NCBI GenBank assembly: GCA_963817905.1
Contig: CAWFPS010000003.1
Coordinates: forward strand, 1,178,001 to 1,242,000
Origin: VRUE01 sp963817905
GTDB taxonomy: Bacteria > Actinomycetota > Thermoleophilia > Solirubrobacterales > 70-9
Direction: 5' to 3'
DNA length: 64,000 nucleotides
Part shown: one piece after another, positions 16,772-25,932 of the stretch
How positions within the stretch are numbered: the stretch's first letter is position 1
How the letters are laid out: each line of letters starts with the position of its first letter
Notes under the pieces: model-generated
The model's database searches: none
Told to the model about the DNA's origin: nothing
Seen by the model: only the letters and a program-made list of their open reading frames with translations
Translations under genes and position numbers: made by a program

Positions 16772-17413
16772 CTAGCTTTCCAGTGTCAAGCCCCACTCGG
16801 TGCATACCTCGACGAGTGGAGGGGGTGCCGGATCCGTCAGCTTGATCGGCTCCCCTGTCGCGACCAGCTCTCCCCTTCCCTCGAACAAGGCAAGGGCCGG
16901 CTTGCCGTCGAGCCGCGAGGGAAATCGCACCGCGGCCGCTTCGCAGCGATCGAAGAGGTCAGCGGCGATCGTCTGGGTGACGATCCGGCGGCGACTGGTG
17001 ATCTCGTGCAGGTCGAGGTGCTCCAATCCGTGCTCGGCGAGCAGGGCGGCGTGCCGCTTCTCCAGCTCGTCGCGCGTCTGCGGCTCGTTCAGGTCGATGA
17101 TCGGGCCGTCGAGATGAGCTTGCGCCGGCGCCAGGACGTGCTGCTCGCGCCAGCTGGCGGTCACCGGATGAGGCGGGAGATCGTCAAGCGCATCCTCCCC
17201 GAAGACCTCCGTGAAGGCCCGAATCGCGCTCAGCTTGGGGCGGAAGTCGGCCAGAACCTCGCGCAACGAGGTTCGGGGATCTTCGGCGCAGTAGATCGTT
17301 CGGAAACGACGGTGGACATCGTCAAAGCGATGGTTCCACGCGCAAAGCTCATGGCGCGTGAAGACCAGCGGGTCGTCCCGATTCCCTACTCGCCACAGCT
17401 GTCCCCCGCTCAC
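16772..17413 (-). CDS. RES-domain toxin (NAD-degrading type)
   Basis: 213 aa with the three RES-family landmarks: WRVGNRDDPLVF at the start (Arg), YCAEDPRTSLREVLADF near residue 42 (Glu), and PSRLDGKPALALFEGR near 165-180 (Ser). RES toxins deplete NAD+ and pair with an Xre/MbcA-type antitoxin, exactly as here: the ATG at 17413 overlaps the antitoxin stop by four bases. The antitoxin-first order and overlap keep the toxin limited. Confidence 0.85.
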   Translation of the reverse strand: MSGGQLWRVGNRDDPLVFTRHELCAWNHRFDDVHRRFRTIYCAEDPRTSLREVLADFRPKLSAIRAFTEVFGEDALDDLPPHPVTASWREQHVLAPAQAHLDGPIIDLNEPQTRDELEKRHAALLAEHGLEHLDLHEITSRRRIVTQTIAADLFDRCEAAAVRFPSRLDGKPALALFEGRGELVATGEPIKLTDPAPPPLVEVCTEWGLTLES

Positions 17414-17805
17414 TCCTCAAAGCTAACGAGCTGCCTGGCGGCAGCTCGGACCCCGGCGAACTGGCGCGGCTCGATCGCGGCCCGCAGAACGTCGATCGGC
17501 GCTTCGTCGTCGAGGCGGGTGTTGGTGCCGAAGAGCCAGGCCTTCGCCGTCTTCTCGTCGAATGCCTCGACGATCATGCGGACGACCTTGTATCCCTCGC
17601 GCAAGCGCAGCTCGGTGCGCTGATTGGGCTCCGGTCCGTCCTCCCGGCGGTAGCGGCCGATCTGCTTGGCGTCCCGCAGTCCCACGAGATGCGCGGCGAT
17701 CCGCTGGCCGAGATGATCCTGCAGGTAACCGGCCACCTCAGCGACCGACAGGGTCGCGGCGTCTCGATCAAGCTTCTCTGCTGCGGGTGCGGTAAGGACG
17801 GGCAT
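17410..17805 (-). CDS. Xre/MbcA/ParS-type antitoxin
   Basis: 131 aa. The N-terminal two thirds is a helical DNA-binding region (LSVAEVAGYLQDHLGQRIAAHLVGL). The C-terminus has the AKAWLFGTNTRLDDEAPIDVL toxin-binding motif of the DUF2384 group, whose members neutralise RES toxins by plugging the active site. GGAGG lies seven bases before the ATG. It is co-transcribed with the RES gene. Confidence 0.85.
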   Translation of the reverse strand: MPVLTAPAAEKLDRDAATLSVAEVAGYLQDHLGQRIAAHLVGLRDAKQIGRYRREDGPEPNQRTELRLREGYKVVRMIVEAFDEKTAKAWLFGTNTRLDDEAPIDVLRAAIEPRQFAGVRAAARQLVSFEE

Positions 17806-17829
17806 TGCGTGCCTCCATTTGGTTGCCCA

Positions 17830-17847
17830 TCTAATCTACCAGATAGA
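17830..17847. promoter_or_regulatory. Operator-like palindrome upstream of the RES/Xre pair
   Basis: The stretch TCTAATCTACCAGATAGA, 25 bases upstream of the antitoxin ATG, contains ATCT-ACC-AGAT symmetry with near-symmetric flanks. Xre-type antitoxins usually repress their own promoter, so this is a fair candidate site. Confidence 0.35.
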
Positions 17848-18002
17848 ACACCGGAAAGTACACCGCGTCTTCTCGCGCGCCAGCTCGCCTCAGCAATCTC
17901 CGAGATCGGGCGACCACGCACGGGTTCTCCCGCGGGTCCAGGTAACCACTGCCCTGCCGAGATAAACGAGCTGGTTCGCCATTGCCAGGAACAGACAGAT
18001 CG

Positions 18003-18953
18003 ATGCAGATAGACCAAGCCCGTAGACGCTACATACGCTGGCTGCTCGCGACGCGGGACCTGTCGCCGCACACCATCCGCGCCTACGACGCGGACCTCGC
18101 CAGCTTCGAGGGGTACGTGGGAGCCGGCTTCACGGCTGCGGAGATCAAGCAGGACAACGTGATCTCCTTCATCGAGCGAGAGAAGGCCGCCAACCTCGCT
18201 CCCGCCTCGCTGAAGAGGCGAGCGGCGGCCTTACGCGGCTTCTGCCGCTGGATGCTCTCCCAGGGTCTTCTTGCCGTCGACCCATGGAATGGCGCAAACC
18301 TCGCCCTGGGGCGACCCCGTCGACTTCCTCGCACCCTGCCAACTCACGAACTCGACCGCTTGATGCGGTTCCTCGCCTTGACGGCCGGCGTCAACGCCAA
18401 CACGGAGGCCGACAGCCGGACGGTCGAAGAAAGGCCCCATGAGTCAACGACTCTTCTCGCCGTCGCACTGATGGTCGCCACCGGGATCCGAGTCAACGAG
18501 AGCGTGAGCATCAGGTGCCACGACATCGACCTGCCCGGCAGAGCATTACGCCTGATTGGCAAGGGACGCCGCGAGCGACAGGTCTTCCTCACGAACGACT
18601 GGATCGCGAGCCTCACGAGCGCTTACATCGAGGCGCGCTCCTCGCTTGGCCTCGACCACCCACACCTGCTCTTCAACCTGCACTACGACCCGCTCACCCC
18701 ACCCGCGATGCGATCCCGCCTGGCCAAAGCTGCCCAAGCTGCCGGCCTCGAAACCCACGTCACTCCCCACATGCTGCGCCACACGGCCGCAACGCAGTTA
18801 ATCGAGGCTGGCGTCGACATCCGCTACATCCAGCGCCTCCTCGGCCACGCCAGCCTCAGCACCACGGAGATCTACACCCACGTCTCAGACCGCGCCCTGC
18901 GCCGCGTCGTCTCGGACGCCGATGTGCTCGGGAGGTTCGTTCAGACGCGATAA
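18003..18953 (+). CDS. Tyrosine recombinase (XerC/D-like)
   Basis: 316 aa. The N-terminal core-binding SAM-like domain (YIRWLLATRDLSPHTIRAYD) is followed by the catalytic domain: Arg in MVATGIRVNES near 162, Lys in GKGRRERQVF, HMLRHTAAT near 255, GHASLSTTEIYTHVS with the nucleophile Tyr near 290. The ATG at 18003 gives a standard start; TTG at 17982 is an alternative. Its TAA (18951-18953) is inside a 24-bp sequence repeated in inverted orientation at 22614-22637. It is followed 24 bases later by the ATPase gene, so it probably acts on those sites. Confidence 0.88.
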   Translation: MQIDQARRRYIRWLLATRDLSPHTIRAYDADLASFEGYVGAGFTAAEIKQDNVISFIEREKAANLAPASLKRRAAALRGFCRWMLSQGLLAVDPWNGANLALGRPRRLPRTLPTHELDRLMRFLALTAGVNANTEADSRTVEERPHESTTLLAVALMVATGIRVNESVSIRCHDIDLPGRALRLIGKGRRERQVFLTNDWIASLTSAYIEARSSLGLDHPHLLFNLHYDPLTPPAMRSRLAKAAQAAGLETHVTPHMLRHTAATQLIEAGVDIRYIQRLLGHASLSTTEIYTHVSDRALRRVVSDADVLGRFVQTR

Positions 18954-18972
18954 CTAGGAATTATCGGCGCAG
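18949..18972 (+). repeat. Recombination-site-like 24-bp repeat, left copy
   Basis: GATAACTAGGAATTATCGGC followed by GCAG. Its core is CGATAA-CTAGGAA-TTATCG, that is inverted arms around a seven-base asymmetric spacer, the form of a tyrosine-recombinase crossover site. It includes the recombinase stop codon. The exact reverse complement is at 22614-22637. Confidence 0.75.
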
Positions 18973-18977
18973 CTGCG

Positions 18978-21359
18978 ATGAGTGACGCGGAGCGGACTGA
19001 TCCCGTCGCCCTTGCACCGGTCGGCTCGCTCGCCGAGCGCCTCAGCACGCGGGCGCTGCACATCAGGTTCGTCGGTCGCCGGCAGGAGATGGAGTCCGCC
19101 TTGGCGCACCTGCTGTCCGAGGGCGGGGATGAAAGCGGGCGGATCCTGATCGTACGCGGCGACTCGGGCACCGGTAAGACGTTCTTCTCGCGGCAGTTGG
19201 TGAGAGGTCTGGGAGGTCGCAAGCCGGATGCCCTCTACCTGTACATCGATATCGCCAACGACGAGTATCAGAGTTCGCGCACCATCATCGCGCTTCTGAG
19301 GATGGCACTCGTGCCAGGGCCAATGTCGCAGTCCTCGGTGATCAGTGTCCCGGAGGAGCTGACGCTCGAACGGCACCGGCGGCAGGTGAGGAGACGGGGA
19401 GTCGGGCGGGGATTCCTCAAAGGCATCGCGAGGGCGATCGGCGCCTTTCTGGGGATTGGCTCCGCTGTCGGCGCGGCCCTCGACGAGGTCGGCGGCAACG
19501 CGGCGCAGATGGAAGATGAGCTCGTCGCGTACCTGTCGTGGGCGGCGAAGAAGCAGCCCGTCTTTCTTGCCATCGACAACCTTCAGTTCCTCAACCTCGA
19601 CGTTCGGTTGACGATCGAATCGATACTGCAGCGGGTTCATCGAAACGTTCGCATGATCGCGATCGACAGAACCGTGGAAGGCGTCAGCGAGCTCGACCCG
19701 CCGGTCCGCTGCTTTGCCGAAAACGGCTTCGAGATCACGCTCGGAAACCTCACCGAGGAGGAGACCAAGCACCTGGTCATGGCCGCCGTAGGCGGTAGCG
19801 AGGTCGACACGGAACGGCTTGCTGACGACATCTACACCAAGACCGCCGGCCTAGCCAAGGACATCGAGTACTGCCTCCGCCAGTACGCGCTGGAACTTGG
19901 CGAAGGGGCCCGTGCCGGGGCCATCGAGGGGCTGCTCTCGACCATCGACCGCCTTCCCCTGATTCATCGGCAGTTCCTCGTCATCGCCACCCTGCTGGAC
20001 GGCGGCGTCAAGAAGGCGATCGCCCAGGGCACGGTCGCCCGCCTCACCGCCCTCCACGAATCCAGCCTCAGCGAAGTCGTCGACGATCTGGTCGCCCGCG
20101 ACTACCTGCGCGTGAACAGTGAATCCGGCGACAGGCTGCGGCCGGGTCACGAGCGGATCGCGACCGCCATTCGCGACCTCGCCGACGACGAGCTGCAAGA
20201 GGAGGTCAGGCGCTCACTGATCGAGGAGCTTGCGAACGCACTCGAAGCACCCGATGCCGAAGAGAGCGAAACCTATGTTCTGCACTGCTTGGTCGGACTG
20301 CAGACCGCACGCGAACTCTCGAGGAACCTCCATTACATCTCACGGCTGATCCAGTCCCAGCACCGCCAGGACCAGTTCTCCTACCTGGTTGCGACCTCGG
20401 CGGAGCTCCAAGAGGTGCTGCCGATGCTGCCCGAGCACATCCTCGACGACCTTCTCGACGCGATGCAGAAGAGCTCAGCTTTCGACCAGGGCCTGCAGCT
20501 AGTCCACCAGCTCGACGCCGCCGGAGTGCCCGGAGCCGCTGGTCGGCGCATCCATCGCCTCAAGTACCTGACCCAGGCCTACCGGTATGACGAGGCGCTC
20601 GCCCTCTCCCGTGAACTCGGCTCCGGCGAATGGGGGGACGTGTACCGCGTCAACGCGCTGCTCGCCCTGGACCGGCTCGAGGAGGCTCGGGAGATAGCCG
20701 GTGCCCACCGTACCCAGGAGCTATCCGAGGCCCAGGCCGTGATGCTGCGCAACACGATCATCCTCTACGACGATGAGAGGGCGCTGCGGGATCTCGACGA
20801 AGCGCACGCCTATTTCGAGCGTGAGCAGAGTCGCTTCCGCCTCGCGACGATCGAAACCAATCGCAGCGTCGTCTTCCTGAACATGGGTCAGTTCGGCGAC
20901 GCCCTTCGCAGCCTCGACCGTGCCATCGACCATATGCAGTACGTCGAATCGAGGGAGGTCTACCAGGCGCAGATCAACCTCGCCATTCGCTCGGCCCTTC
21001 GCCACGACTTCGGCGGCGCCCTCGAGGCACTTGACGCGGCGGCGCTGCACGTGCCACGGGCGCTGATCCTGGATCAGGTCAAGATCAGCATGAATAGGTG
21101 CGCGATCGAATGCGCCAGCGGCGAACTGGGGCCCCACGAGGGCGCCGACACCTTCGCGGAGTGCCTCGAACGCATCCGGGGCCTCCAGATGCCATATCTG
21201 CAGCGGTCCATCGAACGCAACCTGGCTGTCGCCCGGGGCGAGGAGGCCGTCGGGAAGGTCGCTGAAGACAGAAACGTTTCACTCGACATCGGCCTGCCGG
21301 CGGCCGACGGGGCCGCGGGCCCCTGGACCCTTCTCATGTCTATTCACTGGCGGTACTGA
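18978..21359 (+). CDS. STAND-like P-loop ATPase with C-terminal repeats
   Basis: 793 aa. RFVGRRQEMESAL introduces the NTPase. Walker A is GDSGTGKTF at 61-69, Walker B is VFLAIDNLQFL near 196, and a winged-helix-like region follows around 335-400. From about 480 to the end are helical TPR-like repeats (DEALALSRELGSGE, LRSLDRAIDHMQ). This domain order is that of signal-transduction ATPases, many of which sense invaders; no separate effector domain is visible at the N-terminus. It starts six bases inside the left repeat and ends overlapping the convergent SHMT-like gene by 20 bases. Likely expressed with the recombinase. Confidence 0.7.
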   Translation: MSDAERTDPVALAPVGSLAERLSTRALHIRFVGRRQEMESALAHLLSEGGDESGRILIVRGDSGTGKTFFSRQLVRGLGGRKPDALYLYIDIANDEYQSSRTIIALLRMALVPGPMSQSSVISVPEELTLERHRRQVRRRGVGRGFLKGIARAIGAFLGIGSAVGAALDEVGGNAAQMEDELVAYLSWAAKKQPVFLAIDNLQFLNLDVRLTIESILQRVHRNVRMIAIDRTVEGVSELDPPVRCFAENGFEITLGNLTEEETKHLVMAAVGGSEVDTERLADDIYTKTAGLAKDIEYCLRQYALELGEGARAGAIEGLLSTIDRLPLIHRQFLVIATLLDGGVKKAIAQGTVARLTALHESSLSEVVDDLVARDYLRVNSESGDRLRPGHERIATAIRDLADDELQEEVRRSLIEELANALEAPDAEESETYVLHCLVGLQTARELSRNLHYISRLIQSQHRQDQFSYLVATSAELQEVLPMLPEHILDDLLDAMQKSSAFDQGLQLVHQLDAAGVPGAAGRRIHRLKYLTQAYRYDEALALSRELGSGEWGDVYRVNALLALDRLEEAREIAGAHRTQELSEAQAVMLRNTIILYDDERALRDLDEAHAYFEREQSRFRLATIETNRSVVFLNMGQFGDALRSLDRAIDHMQYVESREVYQAQINLAIRSALRHDFGGALEALDAAALHVPRALILDQVKISMNRCAIECASGELGPHEGADTFAECLERIRGLQMPYLQRSIERNLAVARGEEAVGKVAEDRNVSLDIGLPAADGAAGPWTLLMSIHWRY

Positions 21360-22584
21360 CCAGCGGGCGATGGTAGGTATCGAGCAGACGCTCGACGACT
21401 TCACCGTACTCGCCCTCGCCGACCAAGATAGAAGTGATCGCGCCCCCAAGTGAGCGGGTGTCGGCCTCGTCGTAAGCGAGGATCGCCAGCACCGTGGAGC
21501 CGAGCCTGATGCCTGAGGGGGCCAGCGGACCCCTGGGATCGCCGGGAACCTGATTGCGGTTGACGAGGATCCGCTCCGCGGCGAGTGCCTCCTCGGCACA
21601 GAGCCCGTCGGCACAGAGCGGAGTCACATCGAAGGAGAGCAGATGCGTATCGGTGCCACCGCTGACCGGCGCGCCGAGCGCCGGTTCCAGGCTCCCCGCC
21701 AAGACTCTGGCGAGCTGGACCATCCGCTCCGCATAGGGGCGGAGGTCCTCCTGCGTCCAATGCAGGGTGCACGCCGCCTTCCCCATGAGATCGTTCTGGT
21801 TGGGTGAGCTCTGCAGCAGGGGAAAGATCGCGCGCCTCATCTTCTCGATCAAGCCGTCGCGCCAGATGAGGATCCCCCCCCGAGGCCCGCGCAGGCCCTT
21901 GCTCGTGTCGAGCGTGACGGAGTCGCAGAGCGGGAACGCCGGCCCGTGCAGGCCGGCAATCACGAAGGGCGCCGTATGCGCCAGGTCGGCGTGGAGGTGG
22001 GCGCCGACCCGATCGGCAATCGAGCGCAGGCGCCCGTAGTCGATCTCCCTGGCGTAGCTGGTTCCACCCGCCACCAGCATGGCCGGTTTGCGCTCGACGA
22101 CGATCTCCTCGAGCCGGTCGTAGTCGATCAGCTCATCGGTGAGAGGGAAGGGCAGGAATGGCGTCGTCGCCGGGAGGCCAAATCGGTGTGAGATGTGACC
22201 GCCATCGATGGGATCCAAGGCCGCGGCGGCCGCCCCGGAGTCGCCGAGCACCGCCAGGAAGACGGCATGGTTCGCCTGAGTCGCCGAGTGGGGCTGGCCG
22301 CTGACCTCATAGCTTTCATCGAGGCTGAAGAGGCTGCGCACGCCCTCTTCGATCAATTCCTCCGCTTCGTCGAGGGGAGCCGTTCCCGGGAAGAACCGCT
22401 GGCCGCGGTGGCCCTCGACTCGACAGGCCGTTCCTGGCAGCGCCTCCATCCCGCAAACCTCCGGCAGGGGCAGCGTGCTGCTGCCAATCAGGTTCACGGA
22501 GGAGGAGATGTGACCCTCCAGGCTGTCGATGATCGCGTTCAGGCGATCGAAGCGGTGCCCGTGGAAGCGGCGCAGTAGGTACAT
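21340..22584 (-). CDS. Serine hydroxymethyltransferase-like PLP enzyme
   Basis: 414 aa resembling GlyA along its length: EGHRGQRFFPG, the SGQPHSATQANHAVFLAVL block, DPIDGGHISH, AGGTSYAREIDYGRLRSIAD, HADLAHTAPFVIAGLH, and the PLP lysine in SKGLRGPRGG. Several positions differ from housekeeping SHMT (for example ENIAS-type start missing, TTTHK replaced by TLDTSK), so it is a divergent paralogue and may act on another amino acid. It starts 29 bases inside the right 24-bp repeat and runs towards the ATPase gene. Confidence 0.75.
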   Translation of the reverse strand: MYLLRRFHGHRFDRLNAIIDSLEGHISSSVNLIGSSTLPLPEVCGMEALPGTACRVEGHRGQRFFPGTAPLDEAEELIEEGVRSLFSLDESYEVSGQPHSATQANHAVFLAVLGDSGAAAAALDPIDGGHISHRFGLPATTPFLPFPLTDELIDYDRLEEIVVERKPAMLVAGGTSYAREIDYGRLRSIADRVGAHLHADLAHTAPFVIAGLHGPAFPLCDSVTLDTSKGLRGPRGGILIWRDGLIEKMRRAIFPLLQSSPNQNDLMGKAACTLHWTQEDLRPYAERMVQLARVLAGSLEPALGAPVSGGTDTHLLSFDVTPLCADGLCAEEALAAERILVNRNQVPGDPRGPLAPSGIRLGSTVLAILAYDEADTRSLGGAITSILVGEGEYGEVVERLLDTYHRPLVSTASE

Positions 22585-22613
22585 CTAGGTCAGCTCAGGC
22601 AGTCGACGTAATC

Positions 22614-22637
22614 CTGCGCCGATAATTCCTAGTTATC
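22614..22637 (-). repeat. Recombination-site-like 24-bp repeat, right copy (inverted)
   Basis: Exact reverse complement of 18949-18972. With the left copy it bounds 3,641 bp containing only the ATPase and SHMT-like genes. The opposite orientation of the asymmetric CTAGGAA spacer means recombination would invert, not excise, the segment. Confidence 0.75.
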
Positions 22638-23066
22638 CCAACAGAAAGACATTCGCTGGGAGATACTAGAGAAGTCTCATCTAGGTACGCCACGAGCCTT
22701 GCGCACCGCCAGCAGTGCGAACACTGTCTGCCGATCAGAATGCATCCAGCCCCGGGGCTCACCGAGGCATCAGACCCATCCGGCCATCGGCGCCCGCGCC
22801 GTTGGGTCGCGGAGACCTGTTACTCATGGCTCAACGGCGACCGCAGGGTCCTCGTCAGCTGGTCGAAGAAGGACGAGAGCCACCACCTTCCCTGTTGCAG
22901 TTGACCAGCGGCTTAAACGACTTCAAGCGGGCGCATCGGGTCCCGGAGGCAGCGACTTAGGGAGGTAGGTCCTACGGGAATCATCCTAATTTCAAACTAC
23001 TGTCCTTGACTAATTGGGTAAACTAGAGATAGTTTGTCTCTTTGGTCATTTAGGAGGGGCAGTGGC
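22638..23066 (+). promoter_or_regulatory. Long intergenic stretch with a probable promoter near its end
   Basis: About 430 bases without a credible gene. TTGACT (23006-23011) and TAGTTT (23030-23035), 18 bases apart, could be the promoter of the phosphoesterase gene, which has AGGAGG at 23052-23057. The first part is AT-richer than average (GAGATACTAGAGAAGTCTC) but shows no further structure that I can support. Confidence 0.4.
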
Positions 23067-25547
23067 ATGGCTACCAGGACGGATACGGGTGCGTGCGCGC
23101 CGGCACTGAGCCCGGGCGAGGAAGAGCGCACACGGGAAGCCGAGGAACAGCGCACACTGGTATGCGCCGCCGTGGCCCTTGGTTGGCAGATGGCCGAGCT
23201 CTTCCACTCAGACCACGAGGAGAAAGCGCCCGCCGAGCAATCACCGACCGATCGCCCGGACCTGCCGGGCGTCGGGAAACTCCAGCACGAGGAACGGCAG
23301 GAACTGCGAATAGCGCAACTCTCGCGCGGCCTTGCCTTATTGTCTTCGGCAACCAAAGACGAACAGCTCGCACGGCTGAACGACGAACTTCATGAGGTCA
23401 CAAAGAGCGGGGGAGTGCCACACGATCTCGATCGGCTCCACGTCAAGTTGTTGAGTGCGCTGACGGTCGCCAACTTCCGACTCGGGAAGGCCTACGGGCT
23501 CGGTCGCGCCCTGTTTGAGACCTGCTGGGAAATGCCGGCCGGTGACACGGCCAACCCGGATGACACGGCCAAGTACCACCAAGCCTTGGGACACCATCTG
23601 GGGGAGAAACACCTGGCGAAGCTGATCGCGTGGTGCCTGGACCTCAAGTCAGTTCTCCCCGATCACGCCGGCCAGGCGGTTGCCGGTTCGTTGGAACGCT
23701 GGCGGAGCTGGGGACGCCAGAAGCCATGGACCTCGATCGAGCCAGCCGATTTCAGCCGCCGGCTGCGCCGCCAGGGGGAGCGCTGGCGGGCGATCCTGAC
23801 GGGCGAGAAGGACGCTCGCGACCTGCTGACGACCACGACCTACATCAACGCCGGCGAAGAGCTGATCTCGGACGCGGCGGAGGTGACCCTCGGCTTCGTC
23901 AAGAGGTTCTGGGCGCTGGTCGCGCTGATGGCGGTGCTCCTGTTCGGCGGCCTTGCCGCGATCCTCCTCGCGAACAAGAATGGCGCGATCGCCGGGCTGG
24001 TCAGCGTCGCTACCGCTCTGGGCCTCTCCTGGAAGACGGTCTCGCCGACGCTGTCGAGACTGAGCGGCAAACTGTCGGGGCCGCTCTGGGAGGCCGAGCT
24101 CGACGCCGCAATCACCGATGCGGTGACCGAGCCCATGGTCCCGGCGACATCGGTCACACCGCCCAGCGCTGACCAGCCAGTGCCCGTCGGCCACGCGACC
24201 GACGCGCGCATCACGCGCGAGGCCGCCCGCGAGGTGTGGAAGCGGCTCGACCGCGCCACCAGGACGCGGGCGACCGTTGGGCGCCAACCGCTGGTCCGGC
24301 TGGGCTACCGCTACGCGGGTCTCTGGCGCGGGAAAGCCCAGGCTCCGTTCCTTCCTCACGACGCCTACCTGACTCACGTGCAATCCGGGCTCGAGGCTCG
24401 GCTCGCGAGCAAGGAACTCGAAGCAGGCGGGAAGAGTCGCGACGAACTGTTCGCCCAGTTCGGGCCCAACGATTGGGAGTGGATCAAGACTGTTGTCCAG
24501 GGTGGCCTGACGGCGATCGAGGGCAAGAGCAAGTTCGGCCTCGATCCCTGCGAGCAGCAGATGGGGGACCGCACGCGCATCGTGCTGTTCAGCGACTGGG
24601 CGACCGGAATGCCGCGGGCCCAGGCTCTTGCCGAGCAGATCAAGGAAGCGCTTGAGGAACCGGACGAGCCTTGCGAAAGGCACTTGATCCACCTGGGCGA
24701 TGTGTACTACTGCGGGGAACACGATGAGTACCAGCGCCGCTTCCTGAAGTACTGGCCCGCCTTCGCCGAGGAGAGTGAGAGCGAGGTCGATGTGCAGTCG
24801 TGGAACCTCAACGGGAACCACGACATGTACTCGGGGGGGCGCGGCTATTTCGAGTTGATCTCACCAAAAGCGGGCGGTCCCGACGATCCCCGTCAAGAAG
24901 CGTTTGCACATCAGAACGGAACCAGCTTCTTTCGCATCTTCAACGAGCACTGGCAGATCGTCGGGCTGGACACTGCCTATGTGGACAACGACCTAGACGA
25001 AAGGCAGCTGCCGAAGCTCAGGGAGTGGCTCGAACCTCCCAAAGGCAACCCGGAGCGCGGCCAGGCCACCGGTCGCAGGACTATCCTGCTGAGCCATCAC
25101 CAACTGGGCAGCTCGCGCGCCCAGGCAAGCGTCAGTCCCGGGATCAGGAAGAAGACGGCCGCGCTGCGCAAGGAAGGCCTGATCCACGCCTGGTTTTGGG
25201 GACACGAGCACCGTGCGTTCGTGTATGAGGAATACCTCAAAGTGAAGTTCCCCGTCTGCATCGGCAACGGCGGCGTGCCCGAGCTCCTCTCACATGTCTT
25301 CACCTTCTCCGGTGCGTTTCAGGCGGTCGTCGACTTCACCAGAAAGGTCAGGGCGTTCCTGACGCCGAAGCGTTGGACCCCCGCCCCCAAGGTGAAGTTC
25401 AAGCCGAAAACGCCGCGACTCGACGACCAGAACCTCAAGTGGGAAAAGCTCGGCTTCATCGTCATCGACCTCGATGGAAACCAGGGAACCGCCGTCTACC
25501 ACGGCGAGGATGGCGAACTACACGAGATCGATTCGTTCGGTCGGTAG
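23067..25547 (+). CDS. Membrane-associated calcineurin-like metallophosphoesterase
   Basis: 826 aa. The first 270 residues are helical and charged; residues about 280-320 hold one or two membrane segments (ALMAVLLFGGLAAILLANK, then IAGLVSVATALGL). The phosphoesterase domain starts near 500. Its metal-binding set is complete: SDW near 507, GDVYY near 543, GNHD near 581, SHHQ near 675 and GHEHR near 711. The ATG at 23067 was chosen for its AGGAGG site eight bases upstream; a TTG at 23034 is also open. The large unrecognised N-terminal module suggests a sensor coupled to a nuclease or phosphatase. Substrate unknown. It stands alone beside the invertible block. Confidence 0.75.
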   Translation: MATRTDTGACAPALSPGEEERTREAEEQRTLVCAAVALGWQMAELFHSDHEEKAPAEQSPTDRPDLPGVGKLQHEERQELRIAQLSRGLALLSSATKDEQLARLNDELHEVTKSGGVPHDLDRLHVKLLSALTVANFRLGKAYGLGRALFETCWEMPAGDTANPDDTAKYHQALGHHLGEKHLAKLIAWCLDLKSVLPDHAGQAVAGSLERWRSWGRQKPWTSIEPADFSRRLRRQGERWRAILTGEKDARDLLTTTTYINAGEELISDAAEVTLGFVKRFWALVALMAVLLFGGLAAILLANKNGAIAGLVSVATALGLSWKTVSPTLSRLSGKLSGPLWEAELDAAITDAVTEPMVPATSVTPPSADQPVPVGHATDARITREAAREVWKRLDRATRTRATVGRQPLVRLGYRYAGLWRGKAQAPFLPHDAYLTHVQSGLEARLASKELEAGGKSRDELFAQFGPNDWEWIKTVVQGGLTAIEGKSKFGLDPCEQQMGDRTRIVLFSDWATGMPRAQALAEQIKEALEEPDEPCERHLIHLGDVYYCGEHDEYQRRFLKYWPAFAEESESEVDVQSWNLNGNHDMYSGGRGYFELISPKAGGPDDPRQEAFAHQNGTSFFRIFNEHWQIVGLDTAYVDNDLDERQLPKLREWLEPPKGNPERGQATGRRTILLSHHQLGSSRAQASVSPGIRKKTAALRKEGLIHAWFWGHEHRAFVYEEYLKVKFPVCIGNGGVPELLSHVFTFSGAFQAVVDFTRKVRAFLTPKRWTPAPKVKFKPKTPRLDDQNLKWEKLGFIVIDLDGNQGTAVYHGEDGELHEIDSFGR

Positions 25548-25932
25548 CCGACAACTTTCGCTGGCGCTAGGGCCGCGCGGAACAATTTATGTGTCCATTC
25601 AGTTCGCTGATCCGGCGCGGCCAGTCAGGGGGCTCGACTGCTGGCATCGCGTCTCCGACCGCCCCCGAAGCTCACACATTGGTCTGAAGTCTTCAGTAGC
25701 TCAACCCTGTGGCCCACCGCCCGATAACCCTCCCTTATGTAAAGGTAGTTTGGTCTTTCGGCTGCTCAGGCTGGCTCCAGCAACCAGCGGCCCTCTTCAC
25801 TAAAGGCTTGATGCGGGTACCCACAGGTAGGAATCTCGCTTTGGCAACCCAGACCAGCCAGTAGGCGGCAATCAGGCCGCTGCGATTGGAGCCACGCGGT
25901 CACGATCGGTGCACCAAGCGTGCTGTCCTGCC
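25548..25932. other. Gene-free stretch of 385 bases
   Basis: Between two genes pointing towards each other. Base composition is somewhat lower in GC than its surroundings. I find no credible ORF, tRNA, inverted repeat of note or repeated motif. Confidence 0.5.
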
